Source: a virus
IMG/VR virus record: IMGVR_UViG_3300036790_000408
Coordinates: 62,001 to 126,000 of that record
Length of the DNA: 64,000 nucleotides
Strand: one strand, 5' to 3'
Shown here: piece by piece, positions 58,710 to 64,000 of the stretch
Position numbering within the stretch: the first letter of the stretch is position 1
Layout: each line of letters begins with the position of its first letter
Position numbers and translations under genes: made by a program
Notes under the pieces: generated by a model
Seen by the model: only the letters and a program-made list of their open reading frames with translations
What the model was told of the DNA's origin: nothing
Database searches by the model: none

Positions 58710-59426
58710 TCATTCGCAGACCAGTCGTTGCCCTTTCGAGCGATTGCAGGAGCGGTGGGCGACCTGGAGGTTGGAGCGATGGTGCGTGCCGCCGGCCGAG
58801 ATTGGGATCCGATGGTCGATCTCTCGCGGCTGGTCCTGGTCGATGGGCTGGGTGCAAATGCCGCACAGGCCGTCATGGTTGGCGAGGAGCCATATGGCGT
58901 CAGATGGCTTGATCTTGCCCACTCTGGCCCTGCTGGCGTTCTTTGAGGCGCGCTTGCACACCACACAGGATCCAGAAGCCCAGCGACCTTCTGTGTGGCC
59001 TCTGCGGCAGGATATGGAGCCGGCACCGAGCTTTCCCGACACCCTTATGGTCGGCGCTTGTCCTCGTCGCTCTTTTTCGTTCGATACCGCGACGCATCTA
59101 AGGCAGGTGGTACTCGATGTGTATCTCAGGCTGCCATGCCCGGCCTTTTTACAGGGTTTTCCTAGATAAGTCAGGGCACCGGCTGCTTTTGCCACAGAGC
59201 GCGGGGAAGTCCCTCGTGGGAATTTGGATCGAGGCATCCTCGGCACTCTGGCCCTTCCGCCTCTCCATCGCCGCTTCTTCTCTCTACCGCACTTGGTACA
59301 CCGACCATCCGACACAAAGCGTCCGACGGTATTGGGGTGGCCGTTGCGGCAAGATTTCCCGACAAACGTCTTGGCTCCAGCCATAAAGGCCGCGGCCCTG
59401 GCTGCTTTGGATGCCGTAAGGTCCAA
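58710..59426 (-). CDS. HNH endonuclease with three zinc clusters
   Basis: The product has 238 residues from TTG 59426, with AGGA ~9 bases upstream. Three Cys-GH-Cys clusters (SCRNGHPNTVGRF, PCKKAGHGSLRY, SCRRGHTEGRW) lead to a C-terminal HNH nuclease: GLCGICTQPIDQDQPREIDH and GGTHHRSNLQVAHRSCNRSK. It resembles T4 endonuclease VII-type/HNH recombination nucleases and could be a homing or junction nuclease. Confidence 0.8.
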   Translation of the reverse strand: MDLTASKAARAAAFMAGAKTFVGKSCRNGHPNTVGRFVSDGRCTKCGREKKRRWRGGRARVPRMPRSKFPRGTSPRSVAKAAGALTYLGKPCKKAGHGSLRYTSSTTCLRCVAVSNEKERRGQAPTIRVSGKLGAGSISCRRGHTEGRWASGSCVVCKRASKNASRARVGKIKPSDAIWLLANHDGLCGICTQPIDQDQPREIDHRIPISAGGTHHRSNLQVAHRSCNRSKGQRLVCE

Positions 59427-59714
59427 GTCGACATTTCCTATTTTGATATTTTTGAAAATCCAGTGATCGTCTGTGAGTATAGCAGATTGGGGGTTCTTGT
59501 TTCAAAAATTTTGAGGCTCTGCATGTGCTCGGTGACGGAGTCTTCGAATAGAAGTGAGACTCCGCGTTGGTTCGTGGATGGGACCCGCCTCGTATTGGGC
59601 ATGTTGTGGCTCAAAACCCAGCCTCATAGGCCGAGTACACTCCTATCGTGGACTGGTGGAACGCACCAGGTTCGACGCTCTCACGGGCCTTCTGAGAGCC
59701 ACTAGATGTAGATG

Positions 59715-59740
59715 TGACAGTAGACCCTACTCTACTGTCA
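59715..59740. repeat. Perfect inverted repeat in the gene-free region
   Basis: TGACAGTAG and CTACTGTCA are 9-base arms with an 8-base spacer. No T-run follows, so a protein site or origin hairpin is more likely than a terminator. Confidence 0.5.
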
Positions 59741-60009
59741 TACTCACGCTTACGTGACTTGTGTCATAGTGTGAGAAATGCTAGGACTACGGCCGGTTAG
59801 GCTAGTGGTCATGAGTGAGTACGGTGACGATAGTCACCGCCCCCACCCGCTCTTTCGGGACAAAATCCTCTTTCCCGATGACCATTCAAATCCCCTACCT
59901 AACCGGAGGCTTTGTATATACATAGCCCAATAACTGGCGGAAATCCAGCGTATTCTGGCATGCAATGTAGCGCATGCTCGTTAAAATGATAAAAACTATG
60001 CATTTCCTC

Positions 60010-60038
60010 TTTACATATATGCATTCCTGATCCATGTT
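60010..60038 (+). promoter_or_regulatory. Promoter of the repeated family (copy 1)
   Basis: TTTACA (60010-60015), 17-base spacer, CATGTT (60033-60038). The segment aligns without gaps to the promoters at 60937 and 63424, including TATGCA in the spacer. AAACTATGCATTT (59993-60005) lies 4 bases upstream, as at 44964. Confidence 0.6.
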
Positions 60039-60070
60039 CCTCTCTCGCTTAATGCGTTGGGAGGCTTCTC

Positions 60071-60220
60071 ATGCTCTACCGGGTCACTGCACAGTGTATC
60101 ATTGGTATCCAACGGATATCTCGGGTCATATATGCTGTTGACGATACTGCGGCACTCCGGGCGGTTGCCTCAGTACTGCAGGATCATGGATACTATGTGA
60201 TTGATATCACACCGGTTTAG
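60071..60220 (+). CDS. Small hypothetical protein
   Basis: The product has 49 residues (MLYRVTAQCIIGIQRI start, ending VIDITPV). A GGGAGG ribosome-binding site lies 7 bases upstream and a promoter-like sequence lies at 60010, which supports expression. A weak hairpin AGCGC/GCGCT follows the stop. Function is unknown. Confidence 0.6.
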   Translation: MLYRVTAQCIIGIQRISRVIYAVDDTAALRAVASVLQDHGYYVIDITPV

Positions 60221-60441
60221 CGCTCGTTTGGGCGCTTGCCGCTCCGCGTCACCGGGCTCTCGTGCTGCGCATCGAGCCGCTCCGCGTCTCGACCCTGCGG
60301 GCTTCGATCCCTAGCGCGTCCGTGTCAAGCCCCGTCAGTCCGGATCAGTCACGCGCACCCGATTAATCGACCGCACGACTATCTCGCTTTTCGACCATCG
60401 ATTTGCCGGCCTTCAGACCTACCACCAAAGGCTTTAACACT
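60221..60441. other. Gene-free spacer with a 13-base direct repeat
   Basis: GCCGCTCCGCGTC occurs at 60238-60250 and 60276-60288. The small hairpin after the 60220 stop may end that transcript. No promoter of the repeated family is seen before the next gene. Confidence 0.4.
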
Positions 60442-60696
60442 ATGAAAACTCTATCGGTCGTCTCACTCTGCCTAACCCTCTCAGCACCCGCCCTAGGCGC
60501 GGCACACGATAGGTATTTCATCAACGGCACCCAGTACGACATCACCTACGGCGACCCAGTCGAAACACCACTCGGGACCATCGCGCAGGAAACCGTCACG
60601 CAACACGATGATCGCGGTCACGTGCGCCAGTGGACGGCTTGCGAGCTCCAAACCAAACAAGGCTGGACTGAAACCCAATGCCCGGAGTCAGACTAA
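60442..60696 (+). CDS. Secreted small protein
   Basis: The product has 84 residues with a signal peptide (LTLSAPALGA-AHD). The mature domain has two Cys (WTACELQT, ETQCPESD). Its stop overlaps the next start (TAATG). No family was recognised. Confidence 0.6.
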   Translation: MKTLSVVSLCLTLSAPALGAAHDRYFINGTQYDITYGDPVETPLGTIAQETVTQHDDRGHVRQWTACELQTKQGWTETQCPESD

Positions 60697-60911
60697 TGCG
60701 CAACGCAAGCCATACCGACGCCAATGGGCAAAAACGCCTTATGGCGACCAGCGTCGGCGAGGATAGCGAACATTGGATCGCCCGCCCCATCATCTATACC
60801 GCTGGCGACTATGGCTGCGATGTCGTCGGCGACGGCACATTCCGCATGGTGCCGTCTGGCGATATCGTCGATTACGCCGAACGCTGCCGCAGATTGAACA
60901 AACGAAAATAA
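60696..60911 (+). CDS. Small hypothetical protein
   Basis: The product has 71 residues, with a coupled start at TAATG. GTFRMVPSGDIVDYAERCRR is its most conserved-looking part. Function is unknown. Confidence 0.5.
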   Translation: MRNASHTDANGQKRLMATSVGEDSEHWIARPIIYTAGDYGCDVVGDGTFRMVPSGDIVDYAERCRRLNKRK

Positions 60912-60936
60912 TTCGTACGATCCTTCACTTTCTCTC

Positions 60937-60965
60937 TTGACTAATATGCACCGTCAGTCCATATT
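60937..60965 (+). promoter_or_regulatory. Promoter of the repeated family (copy 2)
   Basis: TTGACT (60937-60942), 17-base spacer, CATATT (60960-60965). It is near identical to the copy at 63424, including the flanks TCACTTTCTCTC upstream and TCTATCA downstream. Confidence 0.75.
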
Positions 60966-60995
60966 GCATCTATCAGCACGAGAGGAAACCACATC

Positions 60996-61208
60996 ATGTC
61001 CGACGCCGAACAAATCGCTGCTTTCCTTGCCACCCGTGGCGCCACAAAGGTCGCGGAAGGCGAATGCGCGATGGACCACCGCGCCATGTACCGCGCTGTC
61101 CGCGGCGAGCGGTCCGATCCTACGCAAGAGCGTCACCTACGCGCGATCGATCACATGGGCCGCGAATTGTGGGTCAATGGCCTGGGCGAGCCTGTATGCA
61201 TCGTCTGA
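60996..61208 (+). CDS. Small hypothetical protein of the first cassette
   Basis: The product has 70 residues with AGAGGAA upstream. ATKVAEGECAMDHRAMYRAV and HMGRELWVNGLGEPVCIV. Promoter copy 2 precedes it and a UUCG hairpin follows its stop at once. Confidence 0.55.
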   Translation: MSDAEQIAAFLATRGATKVAEGECAMDHRAMYRAVRGERSDPTQERHLRAIDHMGRELWVNGLGEPVCIV

Positions 61209-61215
61209 TAGCCTG

Positions 61216-61239
61216 GGAAGCCGGGTTCGCCCGGTTTCC
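61216..61239 (+). terminator. Post-stop hairpin with TTCG loop (copy 1)
   Basis: GGAAGCCGGG and CCCGGTTTCC pair over 10 bp (one G-U) around a TTCG tetraloop. CTGATAGCCT before and TCGACTACCAGA after are shared with the hairpin at 63914. There is no long T-run, so it may be a weak terminator or an RNA-stability element. Confidence 0.5.
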
Positions 61240-61249
61240 TCGACTACCA

Positions 61250-61274
61250 GAAGCCAAGGGGAGTTAGTTTGATG
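61250..61274 (+). repeat. Repeated ribosome-binding leader (copy 1)
   Basis: The block starts GAAGCCAAGGGGAGTTAG and ends TTTGATG, the last three bases being the start codon. AAGGGGAG is a strong ribosome-binding site. Identical blocks end in the ATGs at 61569 and 62309. Confidence 0.75.
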
Positions 61275-61523
61275 ACACCAGCAATGCATTTATCAGCCAT
61301 TAAGGCTTCGTATTCTCATTATCCCGATGCCGCCACAATTTCCCATGATCTAGAACGCGCGTTTTCGCTTGGTCATGAGTTCGGCCTTGAGCGCGCGGCC
61401 GAGTTAGTGGATCGGTGCAATCGGGAAGGACCATATAACGCCATTGGCGCGGCATCCCGGATACGCGCGTTGGAAGTTGTGACAGTCGCTCCAGTCAATA
61501 CGATCGACAAAGATTTCATATAA
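61272..61523 (+). CDS. Small helical hypothetical protein
   Basis: The product has 83 residues from ATG 61272 (leader copy 1). ATISHDLERAFSLGHEFGLE and RAAELVDRCNREGPYNAIGA are helical. Unknown function. Confidence 0.55.
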   Translation: MTPAMHLSAIKASYSHYPDAATISHDLERAFSLGHEFGLERAAELVDRCNREGPYNAIGAASRIRALEVVTVAPVNTIDKDFI

Positions 61524-61546
61524 ACACTGTCAACATCGCCACACTG

Positions 61547-61571
61547 GAAGCCAAGGGGAGTTAGTTTGATG
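61547..61571 (+). repeat. Repeated ribosome-binding leader (copy 2)
   Basis: Identical to copy 1 over 25 bases, and the match continues for four more bases (ACAC) into the coding region. Confidence 0.75.
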
Positions 61572-61748
61572 ACACGCATTGACGCTATCAATGAAGCAGT
61601 CTCACAGTCTCAAGCAAACAGTGGAGACAGGAGATACGCAGTCAAATGGAACCATCCTGATGGCGAACATTGGACGGTAGAAACGCGCAAACCAAGTCTC
61701 GCTGGCGAATGCATTCTCGCGATTGACGGAGCCCTAGAACATGCATGA
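61569..61748 (+). CDS. Small hypothetical protein
   Basis: The product has 59 residues from ATG 61569 (leader copy 2). RYAVKWNHPDGEHWTVETRK is beta-like. It overlaps the next gene by 8 bases. Confidence 0.55.
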   Translation: MTRIDAINEAVSQSQANSGDRRYAVKWNHPDGEHWTVETRKPSLAGECILAIDGALEHA

Positions 61749-62223
61749 CATTATAACAGATATACCACTCCACCACACCGATGATTTGTCAGTTGACTCT
61801 TTCGCGTCTGCGATGAAGCGTAAAATGTCAATTTCCAGGGGCAAGGGACGCTCGGGTTGGGAAACCTGCCCCATTGCTGATTTGTGGGACATGCTTCGTG
61901 AACATATCATCAAAGGCGATCCTGTTGATGTAGCAAACCTCGCCATGATGATTTGGCACAATTGTGTTTGTCCTCACGACCGCCCCCTACATCAACACGA
62001 CAATCGTTTGGGCGATATTCTTGCCCAGGGTCCAGTTAATAGTATGAGCGAACAAGATAGCGAAGGGTCTTACATTCTCCTGACATTTACAATCGATAGC
62101 GGGAATATTCAAAGAATGCGCATTTCACACGGTCAAGCTGAGCTACTGAATGCGGAAATACATAACATTCTAGAGCGAAGGGAAACGCTGCAGCATTCGG
62201 GGCCGAAGCATAATTTCGTTTGA
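61741..62223 (+). CDS. Phage-type hypothetical protein with KGDPVDVANL motif
   Basis: The product has 160 residues. SRGKGRSGWETCPIADLWDM and LREHIIKGDPVDVANLAMMI follow a pattern seen in many phage hypothetical proteins. The C-terminal ~60 residues look like a second domain. Activity is unknown. Confidence 0.6.
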   Translation: MHDIITDIPLHHTDDLSVDSFASAMKRKMSISRGKGRSGWETCPIADLWDMLREHIIKGDPVDVANLAMMIWHNCVCPHDRPLHQHDNRLGDILAQGPVNSMSEQDSEGSYILLTFTIDSGNIQRMRISHGQAELLNAEIHNILERRETLQHSGPKHNFV

Positions 62224-62286
62224 CACCATACCCGATAAGGATCAAAGCCCTGCGGGGAGAATGGCCGTCATAACTACTACTCAATC

Positions 62287-62311
62287 GAAGCCAAGGGGAG
62301 TTAGTTTGATG
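62287..62311 (+). repeat. Repeated ribosome-binding leader (copy 3)
   Basis: Identical to copies 1 and 2 over the 25 bases up to the ATG. The bases before it (ACTCAATC) recur before the partial gene at 63974. Confidence 0.75.
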
Positions 62312-62488
62312 CTTCAACATCGCGCAGCGACCGCCCTAGATCGCACTCACTGCTATCAAGGTGTATTTCTAAATGAACCGCCATTCATCAAGTCCCGCCT
62401 CTATCTGGCGGCATGGCTTGACGGCAAGCGGATGAAGCAAACGTTCATCATCGCTTGTTGTCGCTATCTCGAAATGGCGCGCGGATAG
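62309..62488 (+). CDS. Small hypothetical protein
   Basis: The product has 59 residues from ATG 62309 (leader copy 3). SRLYLAAWLDGKRMKQTFII is its central part. Unknown function. Confidence 0.5.
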   Translation: MLQHRAATALDRTHCYQGVFLNEPPFIKSRLYLAAWLDGKRMKQTFIIACCRYLEMARG

Positions 62489-62492
62489 CGCC

Positions 62493-62702
62493 ATGCACCG
62501 AACCATCATCGCACTGGCTCTATGCGCCACCACTGGCGCCGCACATGCCACGGAATACCGCTTTGCCAAGATCGGCTCACACATCGCTGCCAACGGTCAG
62601 ACGGTCACGGAATACCGCGTCACGTCGGCCGGCAAGGTCTGGCACACATGCGAGACTGCCGAAGGCTTCGAAGTCGATTGCCGCACTGGAAGGGAACCAT
62701 AA
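62493..62702 (+). CDS. Secreted small protein
   Basis: The product has 69 residues with a signal peptide (TTGAAHA-TEY). The mature part has two Cys (HTCETAEGFEVDCRTG). It resembles the 60442 product in design: short, secreted, disulfide-capable. Confidence 0.6.
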   Translation: MHRTIIALALCATTGAAHATEYRFAKIGSHIAANGQTVTEYRVTSAGKVWHTCETAEGFEVDCRTGREP

Positions 62703-62704
62703 CC

Positions 62705-62965
62705 ATGGCCTATTTCTCACAAGATGGCTCTATGCATGGCTACAACGCCCCACACGGCTACATTCCTGCGGCGCCCGTCACGCGCGTTCTGTGCGATGAC
62801 TGCGCTAAGCCGGAAGTGCCATTCGAGACGATCACGATCGATGCGGGCATCGATGCGCATGGCGTCGAATATGCGCCATCTTACACCCATCGACGCCAAT
62901 GCCGACCATGGAAATGGGCGCCGATCTATGGTGCGCCATGCCACCGATGCGGAAAGCCGGCATGA
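62705..62965 (+). CDS. Small Cys-rich protein
   Basis: The product has 86 residues. VLCDDCAKPEVPF and APCHRCGKPA form a CxxC pair at each end, a possible zinc site. The stop overlaps the next ATG (ATGA). Confidence 0.55.
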   Translation: MAYFSQDGSMHGYNAPHGYIPAAPVTRVLCDDCAKPEVPFETITIDAGIDAHGVEYAPSYTHRRQCRPWKWAPIYGAPCHRCGKPA

Positions 62966-63393
62966 CACCTACCGAGCTCCGCGCTTGCCTGGATGCCCTT
63001 GGATGGGATGCAATCGAACTATCCAAGCGCATCGGTTCGTCAAGATCGCTCGTGTATCAATGGCTTGGCGGGGGATCAAAAATCCATCCGGACGTTGCCA
63101 CATGGCTCCGAGCTCGCGCCGACGCCATGACCAACAATCCCCCGCCACCCGTAACCTTTCGATCTGGCCGCAAGCCGTGGAAAGGTTCACCATTAGGAGT
63201 CGGCGCCGTGCGACGCGTTCTTGAAGCCTATCATACCATCAAGCCACCACACCTAATCAAAGCACAGATGATCGAGATCGCCGATGATGGCACTAGGCGC
63301 ATAATGTTCGGACTGAATAATCCCAAACTGCCGAACGTGCACAAAGCGGCAAAGGGCTATGATGCTGAAATCATTTGGATAACTCCAAAGTAA
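62962..63393 (+). CDS. XRE-like HTH regulator
   Basis: The product has 143 residues from ATG 62962. LRACLDALGWDAIELSKRIG and SSRSLVYQWLGGGSKIHPDV form a Cro/CI-type helix-turn-helix. The C-terminal domain is basic and unassigned. It may control the repeated-family promoters; promoter copy 3 follows its gene. Confidence 0.7.
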   Translation: MTPTELRACLDALGWDAIELSKRIGSSRSLVYQWLGGGSKIHPDVATWLRARADAMTNNPPPPVTFRSGRKPWKGSPLGVGAVRRVLEAYHTIKPPHLIKAQMIEIADDGTRRIMFGLNNPKLPNVHKAAKGYDAEIIWITPK

Positions 63394-63423
63394 ATTAATT
63401 CATACAAATTATCACTTTCTCTC

Positions 63424-63452
63424 TTGACCTATATGCACTGTTAGTCCATATT
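63424..63452 (+). promoter_or_regulatory. Promoter of the repeated family (copy 3)
   Basis: TTGACC (63424-63429), 17-base spacer, CATATT (63447-63452), with the same flanks as the copy at 60937. Confidence 0.75.
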
Positions 63453-63477
63453 CTGTCTATCAACGGAGCGACACCAA

Positions 63478-63648
63478 ATGACCGACCTGCCACGCTACTA
63501 CATCGAACGCGAGGACTATGTGACCGCGCCAGACCGCCCCGATTTCTTCGTTATGGATCGCCAAACCGGAATTGTAGTGGACGTCAGCAGCATCGAAGCA
63601 AACGCCTTGCGCTACTGCGCAACGTTCAATCGGAAAGAGCGGTCATGA
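63478..63648 (+). CDS. Small hypothetical protein of the second cassette
   Basis: The product has 56 residues (MTDLPRYYIEREDYVTAPDR start). ACGGAGCG lies upstream as ribosome-binding site. It overlaps the next gene (ATGA). Confidence 0.55.
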   Translation: MTDLPRYYIEREDYVTAPDRPDFFVMDRQTGIVVDVSSIEANALRYCATFNRKERS

Positions 63649-63743
63649 CCGACAAGCTTTGCATCCGCGTTCTGTCCATCGCGATCGGACCCGGCTTCGT
63701 GATTACCGGCTTCATCTGGCTTACAATCCTTGGAGTGATCTGA
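63645..63743 (+). CDS. 32-residue membrane peptide
   Basis: The frame reads MTDKLCIRVLSIAIGPGFVI and continues with one hydrophobic helix. It is coupled to the previous gene and ends 2 bases before the next ATG. Confidence 0.45.
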   Translation: MTDKLCIRVLSIAIGPGFVITGFIWLTILGVI

Positions 63744-63745
63744 CC

Positions 63746-63907
63746 ATGACATTGTCACGTGCCCGCCTAATCGTTCACAATCGCCTCGCCTATCGCCCTA
63801 GCGAAGTCCGTGAGGCTGCTGTGTGGCTACTCGGGAGCCTATCAGCCACGCAAGAGGATATCGCCACTGCGTCGCGTGCCATCGCCATTGGCACCCGCGA
63901 TCGCTGA
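63746..63907 (+). CDS. Small hypothetical protein
   Basis: The product has 53 residues, helical (RLAYRPSEVREAAVWLLGSL). The post-stop hairpin copy 2 follows directly. Confidence 0.5.
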   Translation: MTLSRARLIVHNRLAYRPSEVREAAVWLLGSLSATQEDIATASRAIAIGTRDR

Positions 63908-63913
63908 TAGCCT

Positions 63914-63939
63914 AATAAGCCGGTTTCGGCCGGCTTATT
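63914..63939 (+). terminator. Post-stop hairpin (copy 2)
   Basis: AATAAGCCGG and CCGGCTTATT form a perfect 10-bp stem with a 6-base loop. Flanks CTGATAGCCT and TCGACTACCAGA match the hairpin at 61216. The TTATT end gives a short U-rich tail. Confidence 0.55.
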
Positions 63940-63973
63940 CGACTACCAGACTCAATCGATGGGGATTGATCCA

Positions 63974-64000
63974 ATGGCACGCAAAACGCTCAAATACGCT
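63974..64000 (+). CDS. Partial gene at the window edge
   Basis: Nine codons (MARKTLKYA) are visible. A GGGGATTG sequence lies upstream. The leader shares ACTCAATCGA with the region before 62287. Confidence 0.4.

Larger units (their letters stand above)
59427..60070. other. 644-base gene-free region rich in inverted repeats
   Basis: No credible gene is visible. Perfect inverted repeats: GCTCTCA/TGAGAGC (59677-59699), TGACAGTAG/CTACTGTCA (59715-59740) and CGGTGAC/GTCACCG (59822-59839). An AT-rich part around 59975-60020 carries the promoter described next. It could be an origin (oriV or oriT) or a complex control region. I found no tRNA. Confidence 0.5.

Noticed and set aside
59640-59700. tRNA-like GGTTCGA and hairpin
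   Set aside because: No acceptor stem, D arm or anticodon arm can be drawn around it.
59337-59705. 122-codon plus-strand frame
   Set aside because: Starts antisense to the HNH nuclease and runs into the repeat-rich region; no coding signs.
60238-60288. Direct repeat GCCGCTCCGCGTC as an iteron
   Set aside because: Only two copies, GC-rich, no replication gene near by; listed only as content of the spacer.
61741-62223. MazG-like pyrophosphohydrolase
   Set aside because: The helical KGDPVDVANL segment recalls phage proteins of that kind, but the EExxE and ExxD metal motifs are absent.
1-64000. CRISPR array or insertion sequence
   Set aside because: No regularly spaced repeats of 25-40 bases and no transposase gene with terminal inverted repeats were seen. 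The repeated leaders and promoters are too few and too far apart for a CRISPR array.

Overview
This window reads as a hybrid mobile element of a GC-rich alphaproteobacterium, possibly of the Acetobacteraceae or Rhodospirillales (an inference from codon usage and protein style). It carries an almost complete virion gene set for a contractile-tailed (myovirus) phage and, in the same stretch, a complete VirB/VirD4 type IV secretion (conjugation) operon with a MobF relaxase. I see no replication initiator, phage integrase, lysis genes or chromosomal housekeeping genes, so the replicon is probably larger than the window.

Layout. 1-20175 (minus strand) is the packaging and structural operon. Read from its right-hand promoter end, it holds a ParB-domain DNA methyltransferase with an altered catalytic motif, a QueE-like protein without iron-sulfur cysteines, terS, terL, a TylF-like methyltransferase, portal, small head and fibre proteins, a protease-scaffold fusion, major capsid protein, connector proteins, tail sheath, tail tube, a terminator, a tail chaperone with a -1 frameshift site, a gp10-like protein and the tape measure. 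20422-21223 holds a serine resolvase and a ribbon-helix-helix regulator beside a repeat-rich divergent regulatory region. 21497-34105 (plus) is the virB1-virB11/virD4 operon, tightly overlapped, with the coupling protein split into two genes, followed by cargo genes to 36067.

36042-41868 (minus) is the relaxase operon. 42074-44957 (plus) opens with an StbB/VirC1-like ATPase module; the intergenic region before it is a candidate for oriT. 45038-46744 holds accessory genes. 46745-52695 (minus) encodes a 1530-residue adhesin or tail-fibre-like protein and a TPR-glycosyltransferase. 52878-55677 (plus) is a second ParB-methyltransferase operon. 55717-59426 (minus) is a set of small genes with related zinc-finger and HNH proteins. 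60071-64000 (plus) is an array of small genes with a promoter copied three times, a ribosome-binding leader copied three times and a post-stop hairpin copied twice.

How the parts may work together. The head and tail genes would make and fill virions, while the MobF relaxase, split VirD4 and VirB apparatus would let the same DNA pass by cell contact. The far position of the receptor-binding-like protein, beyond the secretion genes, argues that the conjugation block sits inside the phage genome and is not just next to it. Whether both routes work, and whether the assembly is one replicon, cannot be decided from sequence alone.
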